Made by a program: the position numbers and the translations under genes
Origin: a marine actinobacterium MedAcidi-G2B
Lineage (GTDB): Bacteria > Actinomycetota > Acidimicrobiia > Acidimicrobiales > MedAcidi-G1
Assembly: GCA_000817115.1 (NCBI GenBank)
Contig: JUEO01000003.1
Coordinates: 1 to 64,000, forward strand
Length of the DNA stretch: 64,000 nucleotides
Reading direction: 5' to 3'
Notes under the pieces: generated by a model
What the model was told of the DNA's origin: nothing
Seen by the model: only the letters and a program-made list of their open reading frames with translations
The model's database searches: none
Part shown: in pieces, positions 27,146 through 35,350 of the stretch
Layout: every line of letters begins with the position of its first letter
Position numbering within the stretch: position 1 is the first letter of the stretch

Positions 27146-27415
27146 ATGAGCGACTACCAAATTAAAATTACCTATTGCGTCCCTTGAGATTATTCGCAGC
27201 ACGCCGTGAGCGCTGCTAACGATCTTCTCTCCAACTATCAACATGTCATCAAAGACCTTTCCTTACTTACAGGAGACAAAGGGATATTTGATGTCGAAGT
27301 AAATGGAACCAAGATTTATTCGAAACATGAAACAGGGAGACACGCCGAACCTGGTGAGGTTTTAGAGATTTTCACTGAACTTGTTGGACCAGAAATTTCA
27401 ATTTACGGAACTTAG
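27146..27415 (+). CDS. SelW/Rdx-like CxxU selenoprotein (Sec at codon 14, UGA 27185-27187)
   Basis: ATG 27146 and ORF 27206-27415 share a frame; MSDYQIKITYC-VP-U-DYSQHAVSAANDLLSNYQHVIKDLSLLTGDKGIFDVEVNGTKIYSKHETGRHAEPGEVLEIF; SECIS-like hairpin. Confidence 0.82.
27196..27216 (+). promoter_or_regulatory. putative bacterial SECIS element of the SelW-like gene
   Basis: GCAGC...GCTGC outer stem, inner GC/GC pair, 2-nt 5' bulge (AC), apical loop CGTGA starting 17 nt after UGA. Confidence 0.65.
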
Positions 27416-27511
27416 TTCAATAGCACCTCTTAGCTTTAAAGCGGGTAAGATTGAAGAGGTTAAGGTTTTCTCTTAGTTGGGAAAAGTTGGGAAAATTGTT
27501 GAGGAGAAATT

Positions 27512-27928
27512 ATGAATCTTGCCGATAGTGAAACTCTTGAGAATCTTAAGGCAGCCTTTGCTGGCGAATCTCAAGCTAATCGTCGTTACCTCTATTTCGC
27601 GAAAGTTGCAGATGTAGAGGGGTATCCAGATATTGCGGGAAATTTCCGTGACACCGCTGAAGGTGAAACTGGTCATGCGCACGGCCATCTTGATTACATC
27701 AAAGCGGTTGGCGACCCTGCTACTGGGCTTCCAATCGGTGACACCATGGAAAATCTTGCTGCAGCAGTAGCTGGAGAAACTCATGAGTACACCGAAATGT
27801 ATCCAGGTATGGCAAGTAAAGCTCGAGACGAAGGTTTTGGAGAAATTGCAGATTGGTTTGAAACTCTTGCTAAAGCTGAGAAAGCTCATGCAGGACGCTT
27901 CCAGTCTTTACTTGACCAAGTCAACTAA
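27512..27928 (+). CDS. rubrerythrin (no rubredoxin domain)
   Basis: [64 protein letters not shown]. Confidence 0.94.
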   Translation: MNLADSETLENLKAAFAGESQANRRYLYFAKVADVEGYPDIAGNFRDTAEGETGHAHGHLDYIKAVGDPATGLPIGDTMENLAAAVAGETHEYTEMYPGMASKARDEGFGEIADWFETLAKAEKAHAGRFQSLLDQVN

Positions 27929-27999
27929 TAGTTCTCCATATCTCTTTCTATGACTGGGTTAGCCACTCCTAGTGCACTACTCGTCGCGTCTATAGACCT

Positions 28000-29346
28000 A
28001 TGACTGAAAATATTTCTTACCATCCGACTTCGGGACTCACTTATGATCCTGAAGATGATCTGTACTGGGATGCTTCAGCTCTGCACGCTGAAATTGAAAG
28101 AACATTCGAAATTTGCCACGGCTGTCGAATGTGCTTCAAATACTGCGATAGTTTCCCTTCCCTTTTTTCCTTCATTGACGACCGCCACGATGGGGACGTC
28201 CGGAAAATTAGCGATGTAGAAACCGCACAAGTAATGGACGAGTGCTTCCAATGTAAACTTTGTGAAGTGCAGTGTCCTTACACAGTCCGCGAGAGCCATG
28301 AATTTCAGCTTGATTTTCCAAAACTCGTACACCGCTACAAAGCGCAGAGACATAGAGCCCAAGGTTCTAGTTTGAGAGATCGACTTCTGGGAGATCCAGA
28401 TCGTATAGCACGGTTCTCACGACTTTCCAGCGGATTAGTTAACTCCCTGAATTCTCGTAGCCAAATTCATCGTCTTTTTTTAGACAAGATTCTTGGTATT
28501 CACCCTAAGAAAGATCTTCCAAAATTTTCTAGAAAAACATTCACTCAATGGGCTCAGAAACGCGGACTGATTCGATCAGCTGAAGAAGGAGAAGTAGTAA
28601 TTTTCCCTACTTGTTACGTAGAACATAATGAACCAGAAGTAGGACACGACACGATTTCTGTACTTGAAAAGAATGGGATTGATGTTACGTGCGATAAAGG
28701 ACTTGAGTGTTGTGGCATGCCGGCTTGGGAGTCAGGAGATTTAGAAACTTTCAGAGAAAAAGCTCGAAATAACTTGAATCGACTTCTACCACACGTCCAA
28801 GCAGGAAAAAAAGTTGTTGCTATTAATCCAACTTGTTCAATGATGTTGCGGCAAGAGTACCCAGAACTCGTAGCTACTTCTGACCGAGAAGATGCAGAAG
28901 CTCTCGCTCAAGCAGTAACAGACCCGGGTGAATTTTTATGGTCAATACGATCGGAAGATCGATTCAATACTGACTTTAAGTCCACCCCAGAAACCGTAAA
29001 TTATCACACTCCTTGTCATCTCCGATCTCAGGCTGTCGGTTTCAAGGGTAGAGATCTTCTTCGTAAAATTCCTGGCGTAAAGCCAATCACCACAATGGAA
29101 TGTTGTGGTCACGATGGAACGTTTGCTATGAAATCAGAAGGATTTGAGGTCTCAGTCCGCGTGGGTCAGAAGGCATTTGATGGGATGTCTTCCCAGGAAG
29201 CATCCATTTGGGCTACAGACTGTCCGTTAGCAGCTCTTCAATTTGCTCAACATGCTGATAAACGACCACTTCACCCAATGACTATTTTGGCAAGAGCTTA
29301 TGAGCCTGATGGATTTCCTACCCCAATAGAAAACGTAAAGGATTAA
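28000..29346 (+). CDS. 4Fe-4S and CCG-domain oxidoreductase (GlpC/HdrD-like)
   Basis: CHGCRMCFKYCDSFPS, CFQCKLCEVQCPY, GLECCGMPAW, TPCHLR, TTMECCGHDGTFAMK. Confidence 0.9.
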   Translation: MTENISYHPTSGLTYDPEDDLYWDASALHAEIERTFEICHGCRMCFKYCDSFPSLFSFIDDRHDGDVRKISDVETAQVMDECFQCKLCEVQCPYTVRESHEFQLDFPKLVHRYKAQRHRAQGSSLRDRLLGDPDRIARFSRLSSGLVNSLNSRSQIHRLFLDKILGIHPKKDLPKFSRKTFTQWAQKRGLIRSAEEGEVVIFPTCYVEHNEPEVGHDTISVLEKNGIDVTCDKGLECCGMPAWESGDLETFREKARNNLNRLLPHVQAGKKVVAINPTCSMMLRQEYPELVATSDREDAEALAQAVTDPGEFLWSIRSEDRFNTDFKSTPETVNYHTPCHLRSQAVGFKGRDLLRKIPGVKPITTMECCGHDGTFAMKSEGFEVSVRVGQKAFDGMSSQEASIWATDCPLAALQFAQHADKRPLHPMTILARAYEPDGFPTPIENVKD

Positions 29347-29348
29347 AT

Positions 29349-29924
29349 ATGAATTCTGCTCCTCACCACGTTAAAAGAGAAGAAATAATCGATTACCAGA
29401 CCTATTCAGAAATACGTGACGAAATACGTGACGAGATAATGAAGATAAAAACTTCTAGACGTATACATCTTGGCCAGTATCTAACTTTTCTTTTTGAAAA
29501 CCATGAGACCATCAAGTATCAAATTCAAGAAATAACTCGAGCTGAACGTACCGTTCGTGAATCTTCTATCCAAGAAGAGATTGCTGTTTATAACAGCCTT
29601 CTTGGGAACAAAGGACAACTCGGATGTGCTTTGCTCATAGAGATACCTGAAGAAAAAGATAGAAGACCGCTACTAACTGCTTGGTTAGGGCTTCAAGAGC
29701 ATTTCTACCTAGTGTTAGCAGATGGTTCTCGAGTTTATGCAGAATACGACTCTTCTCAAGTCGGCGAAGACCGTCTTTCTGCTGTCCAGTACCTGACCTT
29801 TTCTCTTGATTCTCCTCCTGTTGGCCTAGGTTGTGATTTTGAAAATCTGAACGAAGAGATAGATCTATCTAAAGAACAAATGGAAGCTCTCGCTGAGGAT
29901 CTTTCTGCCACGCAGGTTGCATGA
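29349..29924 (+). CDS. DUF3501-like protein
   Basis: EIMKIKTSRRIHLGQYLTFLFENHETIKYQIQEITRAER; position after GlpC-like gene and rubrerythrin. Confidence 0.75.
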   Translation: MNSAPHHVKREEIIDYQTYSEIRDEIRDEIMKIKTSRRIHLGQYLTFLFENHETIKYQIQEITRAERTVRESSIQEEIAVYNSLLGNKGQLGCALLIEIPEEKDRRPLLTAWLGLQEHFYLVLADGSRVYAEYDSSQVGEDRLSAVQYLTFSLDSPPVGLGCDFENLNEEIDLSKEQMEALAEDLSATQVA

Positions 29925-30111
29925 GTAGAGCGTCACTGCTGCAGGCCGGACTCGACCTCCGTCTCGGATCGTTCGACCGCATCGACGGTTTCTGGCACTG
30001 ACGCGGTATGTCCTGCACGTTGAGACGACCGCCAGCACCGTCGAACTCATCGGTGTGTAGCCAGTGGGTTCTTTTATTTTTCAGACCTGACAATTAAACA
30101 AGTCTTTACGC

Positions 30112-30594
30112 TCAAGGTCGGGGTGCTGCTAGTCCTTCTACTATCTCTGTATTTGGAAGTTTTAAAAGACCTTCTGGTGGTAGATATATTTTTCGGTCTC
30201 GCGATCCTCCACCGACAATAATTTTTTCGCATTCTAAAACGCGGCTATCTACCCACAGAGGAAGGTCACTAGGCAGACCAAAGGGAGTTATTCCACCTAA
30301 AGTTTGTGAAGTGACCTCAATTGCCTCTTCGGGGGAAGCAAACGAAACTTTTCTTACTTCTAATTTTTTCTTTACTGTCTTATTTACATCAATTCGTGTT
30401 GACGCAAGCGCTAAACAAACGGCATATTTTTTTGGTTCGTTCTTTCCGGCAACCAAAATCGCATTAGCTGACTCTTCTATTCGATAGCCATAGTGCTCGC
30501 AAAAACTTACGGTGTCAGCTAGATCAGGATCGCACTCAATTATTTCGTGTTCTACTCTTGTAGTAATTAGTGATTCAAGAACAGGGTCTGACAT
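30112..30594 (-). CDS. YbaK/EbsC-type aminoacyl-tRNA deacylase domain protein
   Basis: KKLEVRKVSFASPEEAIEVTSQTLGGITPFGLPSDLPLWVD, IIVGGGSRDRKIYL. Confidence 0.82.
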   Translation of the reverse strand: MSDPVLESLITTRVEHEIIECDPDLADTVSFCEHYGYRIEESANAILVAGKNEPKKYAVCLALASTRIDVNKTVKKKLEVRKVSFASPEEAIEVTSQTLGGITPFGLPSDLPLWVDSRVLECEKIIVGGGSRDRKIYLPPEGLLKLPNTEIVEGLAAPRP

Positions 30595-30602
30595 TATTTA
30601 AC

Positions 30603-31448
30603 TTAGAAATTTTCTTTTAATTCTGTCAGTGAATCTAAAATGCTCATCACTGGTTCAGTTCCCTCTGGCGGCAAGCCGAAAACAACTCGGTCAATACCTG
30701 CGTTCTTTAATTCCTCTAATTGACTCGGATTAGTTGGTGCACCATAAATTGATATTTCTATCTCTTTTGGGTCACGGCCTGCTGTTTCGCAAGCAATGTT
30801 TCTTTCCTCTACCCATCTTTTTGGATTGAACTCTCCTCTTCCGGCTATGGGAATCCATCCATTTCCATAGCGGACAGCACGGTTAAGTCCACCTGGAAAT
30901 ATGCCCCCTACATGTATGGGTGGATGAGGTTTTTGCACCGGTTTCGGATTGGAGATAATGGGGTCAAAGTTGACTTGAGTTCCATGATATTCCGCTTCTT
31001 CGTTCGCCCATATTGATTTCATTGCCTCAATCCGTTCACGCATTAACCCGAATCTTCGAGTTGGATCTGTTCCGTGGTTTTCCATTTCTTCGAGGCTCCA
31101 GCCAGCTCCAATTCCAAAAAGAAATCTTCCCTCAGAAAGAACATCTAAACTGGCTACTTCTTTTGCTGTCTGAATCGGGTCGCGCTGTATAACTAAAGCT
31201 ATGCCAGTTGCTACTTTCAATTTTTTTGTTACCGCTGCTACTGCTGAAAGAACTACAAAAGGATCCATAGCGTCGTAATACATTTGAGGAAGAACATCAC
31301 CTCCAGGCCATGGCGCAGTGCGGTCTCTAGGTATATGGCTGTGTTCCGCCACCCAAAGCGACTCGAATCCACGTTCTTCTAGTGCTGACCCGAGAACTGT
31401 GAGAGAAATGCTGTACTCGCAAGGAAAAATATTTACACCAAAATCCAT
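30603..31448 (-). CDS. LLM-class (F420-type) oxidoreductase
   Basis: ERGFESLWVAEHSHIP, KKLKVATGIALVIQRDPIQTAKEVASLDVLSEGRFLFGIGAGWSLEEMENHG. Confidence 0.92.
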   Translation of the reverse strand: MDFGVNIFPCEYSISLTVLGSALEERGFESLWVAEHSHIPRDRTAPWPGGDVLPQMYYDAMDPFVVLSAVAAVTKKLKVATGIALVIQRDPIQTAKEVASLDVLSEGRFLFGIGAGWSLEEMENHGTDPTRRFGLMRERIEAMKSIWANEEAEYHGTQVNFDPIISNPKPVQKPHPPIHVGGIFPGGLNRAVRYGNGWIPIAGRGEFNPKRWVEERNIACETAGRDPKEIEISIYGAPTNPSQLEELKNAGIDRVVFGLPPEGTEPVMSILDSLTELKENF

Positions 31449-31519
31449 TAAAACTCCTCAAAACCATTTAAGTCTTTACTTGTTATATATCACCTTTAGT
31501 GTTTTCACCTAATCTTGCC

Positions 31520-31554
31520 TTGTATTCGCGGATAATGACCGTTATTATCCTTAC
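31520..31554 (+). promoter_or_regulatory. palindromic operator overlapping a putative leaderless promoter of the TetR gene
   Basis: TTGTAT (31520) - 17 bp - TATTAT (31543); GGATAAT-GACCGTT-ATTATCC at 31530-31550 overlaps the -10; ATG at 31555, no SD. Confidence 0.55.
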
Positions 31555-32202
31555 ATGTCCTTAGATACCGCTATTGAAACCACAACAAGTGATCTAACAA
31601 ATAGCGAACTATCTGAACGCCTTCTCGCTGCAGCTGCTGATCTCTTCGCAGAAAAAGGCTACGAACAAGCAGGAGTTGCTGAAATAGCTCGCCGAGCCGG
31701 TGTCACCACAGGAGCTATCTACAGTCGATACACCGGAAAAGCAGACCTCCTTCAGGATGCGGTCAAGAATCACGCCCCCACCGAAATCACTCGACTACTT
31801 AGAGCTGAAGATAATGATCAGTCGCCAAAAGACATTTTGGCCGATATGGGTGAGCACCTTTTAGATGACCTTCATGAAAGCACTGGGATTTTCATAGAAG
31901 CTCTTGTTGCTGCAAGACGCGACCCTGATTTAGCAATCGTTCTGCACCAACTCGCCACACAAGAAGGCGAACAAGTTGAAAAAATTCTTGAAGCCGCAAA
32001 AGCATTCGGAAGTATCGACCAAGACTTAGATAATCTCGCTCTTGTCCGCCTTGCCCATGCCATCGGTTACGGCATGAACGTGACTCGGCTACTCGGATTA
32101 GAACTTCCCACTAACGACTCCTGGACCGATGTGATTAACCGAGTAATAAATAGTTTTGCCCCAACCAATGAAAACAATTCTGAAATAAATGGAGAAAAAT
32201 AA
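31555..32202 (+). CDS. TetR-family transcriptional regulator
   Basis: RLLAAAADLFAEKGYEQAGVAEIARRAGVTTGAIYSRYTGKADLL. Confidence 0.94.
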   Translation: MSLDTAIETTTSDLTNSELSERLLAAAADLFAEKGYEQAGVAEIARRAGVTTGAIYSRYTGKADLLQDAVKNHAPTEITRLLRAEDNDQSPKDILADMGEHLLDDLHESTGIFIEALVAARRDPDLAIVLHQLATQEGEQVEKILEAAKAFGSIDQDLDNLALVRLAHAIGYGMNVTRLLGLELPTNDSWTDVINRVINSFAPTNENNSEINGEK

Positions 32203-33356
32203 TGACAACCACTGAAAACCCTTCAAACGAAACATTTGACCTCGTTGATTACGCCAATGACCCAGAGCGCATCGGTGAGATATCGATGTGGAATCCAGAT
32301 GTGAGTTCACTAATACATGCTGTTGAAGACAACTGTGATGCCATCTTCACTTGGGGTTACGACAAAGGAGAGCGTAAGCCTTTAGACAAACTTTATGAAA
32401 AAGCTAAAACTTCTCAATGGAATGGACAAACAGACTTGGATTGGTCAATAGAGGTTGATCCAGAAGCTCTTGCAAGTGCTGGAGCCCGCGACCCGTTGGA
32501 AGTAAGTTATTTTGCAGATAATCCAGAGTCCCCAATTCGTAATTTCAATGAAAAAGAATGGTCCCAATTAGGGATGGAGTCTTTTAACTGGAGCCTTTCT
32601 CAATTCATGCACGGAGAACAAGGAGCTTTACTTTGTACGGCCAAAATTGTAGAAAGCGTTCCATGGATTGACGCTAAATACTATGCCGCCACTCAAGTAG
32701 TTGATGAAGCCCGACATGTTGAAGTGTTTGCCCAATACCTCGACTCAAAACTTGGAGGAATCGGATACCCGGTTAACCACCATTTAGGTCTCTTACTTGA
32801 TGACATTCTCAACGACAGTCGCTGGGATATCACTTACCTTGGTATGCAAATTATGGTTGAAGGGCTTGCTTTAGCAGCCTTTGGCTTTATGCATCAGACA
32901 ACAGAAGAACCACTGCTTAAAAAATTGCTCCGTTACGTTATGAGCGATGAAGCTAGACACGTAGCGTTCGGCGTCCTCTCTTTGAAAGAAGTTTACGAAG
33001 ACATGACTCAAGCGGAATTAAGAGAACGACAAGAATTTGCTTTCGAAGCTGCCCTCAGAATGCGTGACCGTTTCATGCGTCAAGAAGTTTGGCACCGTAT
33101 GGGAGTTGATACCGAAGAAATGGTCAAGTTCCAATTAGCCATGCCTGATGAACTTCGCGTTTTCCAACGCATGCTATTTTCTAAGATCGTCCCTAACTGC
33201 AAGAAACTAGGTCTCTTAGATGCCGGCGACGGTTGGCTACGCGATCGCTTCACCGACATCGGCGTCATCCAATTTGAAGATTGGGTAGATACCAGTGAAG
33301 AATTTCTTGAATTAGACGAAGTAGCTAAAGACAGAGAAGCACAAGAAGCTAGTTGA
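32202..33356 (+). CDS. ferritin-like/diiron oxygenase-type protein
   Basis: MHGEQGALL, VVDEARHVEVFAQYL, MSDEARHVAFGVLSL; TAATG overlap with TetR stop. Confidence 0.8.
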   Translation: MTTTENPSNETFDLVDYANDPERIGEISMWNPDVSSLIHAVEDNCDAIFTWGYDKGERKPLDKLYEKAKTSQWNGQTDLDWSIEVDPEALASAGARDPLEVSYFADNPESPIRNFNEKEWSQLGMESFNWSLSQFMHGEQGALLCTAKIVESVPWIDAKYYAATQVVDEARHVEVFAQYLDSKLGGIGYPVNHHLGLLLDDILNDSRWDITYLGMQIMVEGLALAAFGFMHQTTEEPLLKKLLRYVMSDEARHVAFGVLSLKEVYEDMTQAELRERQEFAFEAALRMRDRFMRQEVWHRMGVDTEEMVKFQLAMPDELRVFQRMLFSKIVPNCKKLGLLDAGDGWLRDRFTDIGVIQFEDWVDTSEEFLELDEVAKDREAQEAS

Positions 33357-33389
33357 TTACCTGGTCATTAAACAGAAAATTCTTTCTAC

Positions 33390-33683
33390 TTAATGATCAT
33401 TTCCAGCTTTTTCATGATGACGAATCACCTCGTCTATAACGAAACGTAAAAATTTCTCAGAGAATACAGGGTCAAGACCGGCTTCATTGGCTAGTCGTCG
33501 AAGGCGTTGTATTTGTTCAGCTTCACGATCTAGATCCGCAGGCGGCAACCCAGTTTTTGCTTTGTAATCACCAACCTTGCCCGTGACTTTGAACCGTTCA
33601 GCTAACAGCAAAATAAGCGCTGCATCTATATTGTCGATACTGGAGCGAAATTCGTTAAGGGTTTCGTCACCTTGCGTACTCAT
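33390..33683 (-). CDS. chorismate mutase (AroQ type)
   Basis: EFRSSIDNIDAALILLLAERFKVTGKVGDYKAKTGLPPADLDREAEQIQRL. Confidence 0.85.
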   Translation of the reverse strand: MSTQGDETLNEFRSSIDNIDAALILLLAERFKVTGKVGDYKAKTGLPPADLDREAEQIQRLRRLANEAGLDPVFSEKFLRFVIDEVIRHHEKAGNDH

Positions 33684-33805
33684 AAATTGCCTTTCTGTCT
33701 TTTACTTACTCCAGCGTAGACCCAACATGGTTGAGGCGACACGATGGGACTACTGTCTCATTTATCAACTAAACATCAACGTACATCTAGTTAAGGACAA
33801 GAACT

Positions 33806-35335
33806 GTGGAGATACCACTAACTATTGCAGATTATTTAGATCGAGCTGAACGAGTTTATGGTGATCGCATTGCAGTCATTGATGAGCCTGATCAACCCGC
33901 TCCCCCGTTACCTGACATTACCTACAGTCGGCTCGCTGAACTTTCAAGAGGTATGGCTACAGGATTTGATGAATTAGGACTTGAAACTGGAGCACGAGTT
34001 GCAATGGTTTCACATAATGCAGCAAGGCTTCTCGTTTTCTTGTTTGGCAGTAGCGCATATGGAAGAGTTGGCGTTCCAATTAACTTTCGTTTAAGCACTC
34101 CTGAAATCCAATACATTCTTGACCATTCTGGAGCGGAGGTTTTGTTTATCGATCCAGAACTAGCTGAGCAACATGGTTCTTTCAATGTGAAGCATCAATT
34201 TGTAATCGGACCAGAAGCAGATCAAATCTTCATCGAAGGAGGTGTCCCTAAACCTTGGACCCCAGATGAATCTGCTACTGCCACTATCAACTACACAAGT
34301 GGCACTACCGCCCGTCCAAAGGGTGTGGAGATGACACATCGGAATATTTGGCTGAACGCTTCCATTTTTGGCTGGCAAGCAGGGGTTTCCGATCGAGACG
34401 TTTACTTACACACGCTGCCAATGTTTCATTGTAATGGATGGGGTATGCCCTATGCCATGACTGGTATGGGTGGTAAACACATCGTGCTCAGACAAGTTAA
34501 CGGCCAAGAAATTCTTGAACGGATCCAAAAACATGGGATCACTCTGCTTTGTGGAGCTCCAGCAGTAATCACCGCTGTTCTTGACGCTGCGGCTGATTGG
34601 GACGGAGAAATTCCTGGCGCAGGCCACATGCGTATCGTGGTCGCTGGCGCTCCCCCTCCAACTCAACTAATTGCGCAAGTTGAAACTGAACTGAATTGGG
34701 AATTCATCCAGATTTACGGTTTAACCGAGACCGCCCCTCTTCTAACTATGAACAGAAACCGTTCTGAATGGGACCATCTCGACCCTTACGAAAGAGCAGT
34801 CAAGCTTTCTAAAGCTGGGGCACCCGCTTTAGGAGTGGAACTTTCTACTAGCAGCAACGGAGAGCTTTTAGCTCGTTCAAATCATGTTCTCAAAAGTTAC
34901 TGGAGTCAACCTGAAGCAACTGAAGAAGCTTTGGCTAATAATTGGTTCCACACTGGAGATGGAGCGACAATAGGTGACGACAATTACGCGACTATCACTG
35001 ACCGGAAGAAAGACGTAATCATCTCCGGAGGAGAGAATGTCTCTTCTATTGAGGTGGAAGATGCTTTGTTCTCGCACACTGCAGTAGCTGAAGTTGCCGT
35101 TATTGGTGTCCCCGATGAGAAATGGGGTGAAACAGTAAAAGCTCTGGTAGTTGTGACTGATGATTCAGTGACCGAGCGAGAACTTATTGACCATTGCCGG
35201 GAACTTCTAGCCCACTATAAATGCCCAACCTCAGTTGAATTCCGTGACGAACTTGCCCGTACCGCCACAGGCAAACTTCAGAAGTTTAAACTTCGTGCCC
35301 CTTACTGGGAGCACATGGATCGACAAGTCAATTAG
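33806..35335 (+). CDS. AMP-dependent synthetase/ligase
   Basis: TINYTSGTTARPKGVEMTHRN, IYGLTETAPL, WFHTGDGATIGDDNYATITDRKKDVIISGGENVSSIEVE. Confidence 0.94.
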   Translation: MEIPLTIADYLDRAERVYGDRIAVIDEPDQPAPPLPDITYSRLAELSRGMATGFDELGLETGARVAMVSHNAARLLVFLFGSSAYGRVGVPINFRLSTPEIQYILDHSGAEVLFIDPELAEQHGSFNVKHQFVIGPEADQIFIEGGVPKPWTPDESATATINYTSGTTARPKGVEMTHRNIWLNASIFGWQAGVSDRDVYLHTLPMFHCNGWGMPYAMTGMGGKHIVLRQVNGQEILERIQKHGITLLCGAPAVITAVLDAAADWDGEIPGAGHMRIVVAGAPPPTQLIAQVETELNWEFIQIYGLTETAPLLTMNRNRSEWDHLDPYERAVKLSKAGAPALGVELSTSSNGELLARSNHVLKSYWSQPEATEEALANNWFHTGDGATIGDDNYATITDRKKDVIISGGENVSSIEVEDALFSHTAVAEVAVIGVPDEKWGETVKALVVVTDDSVTERELIDHCRELLAHYKCPTSVEFRDELARTATGKLQKFKLRAPYWEHMDRQVN

Positions 35336-35350
35336 AAAGCTAAGAGACGT

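Noticed and set aside
18487-27187. UGA recoded as Trp (alternative genetic code)
   Set aside because: Many genes here end in TGA (e.g. 6015, 27141, 54964) and Trp is TGG; only two motif-placed UGAs are read through, each with a hairpin.
27206-27415. GTG ORF 27206-27415 as a complete 69-aa gene
   Set aside because: Would lose the beta-strand and CxxU motif; ATG at 27146 in the same frame gives a full SelW-like protein.
27473-27889. 138-aa antisense ORF over rubrerythrin
   Set aside because: Fully antisense to a clear rubrerythrin; no recognisable motifs.
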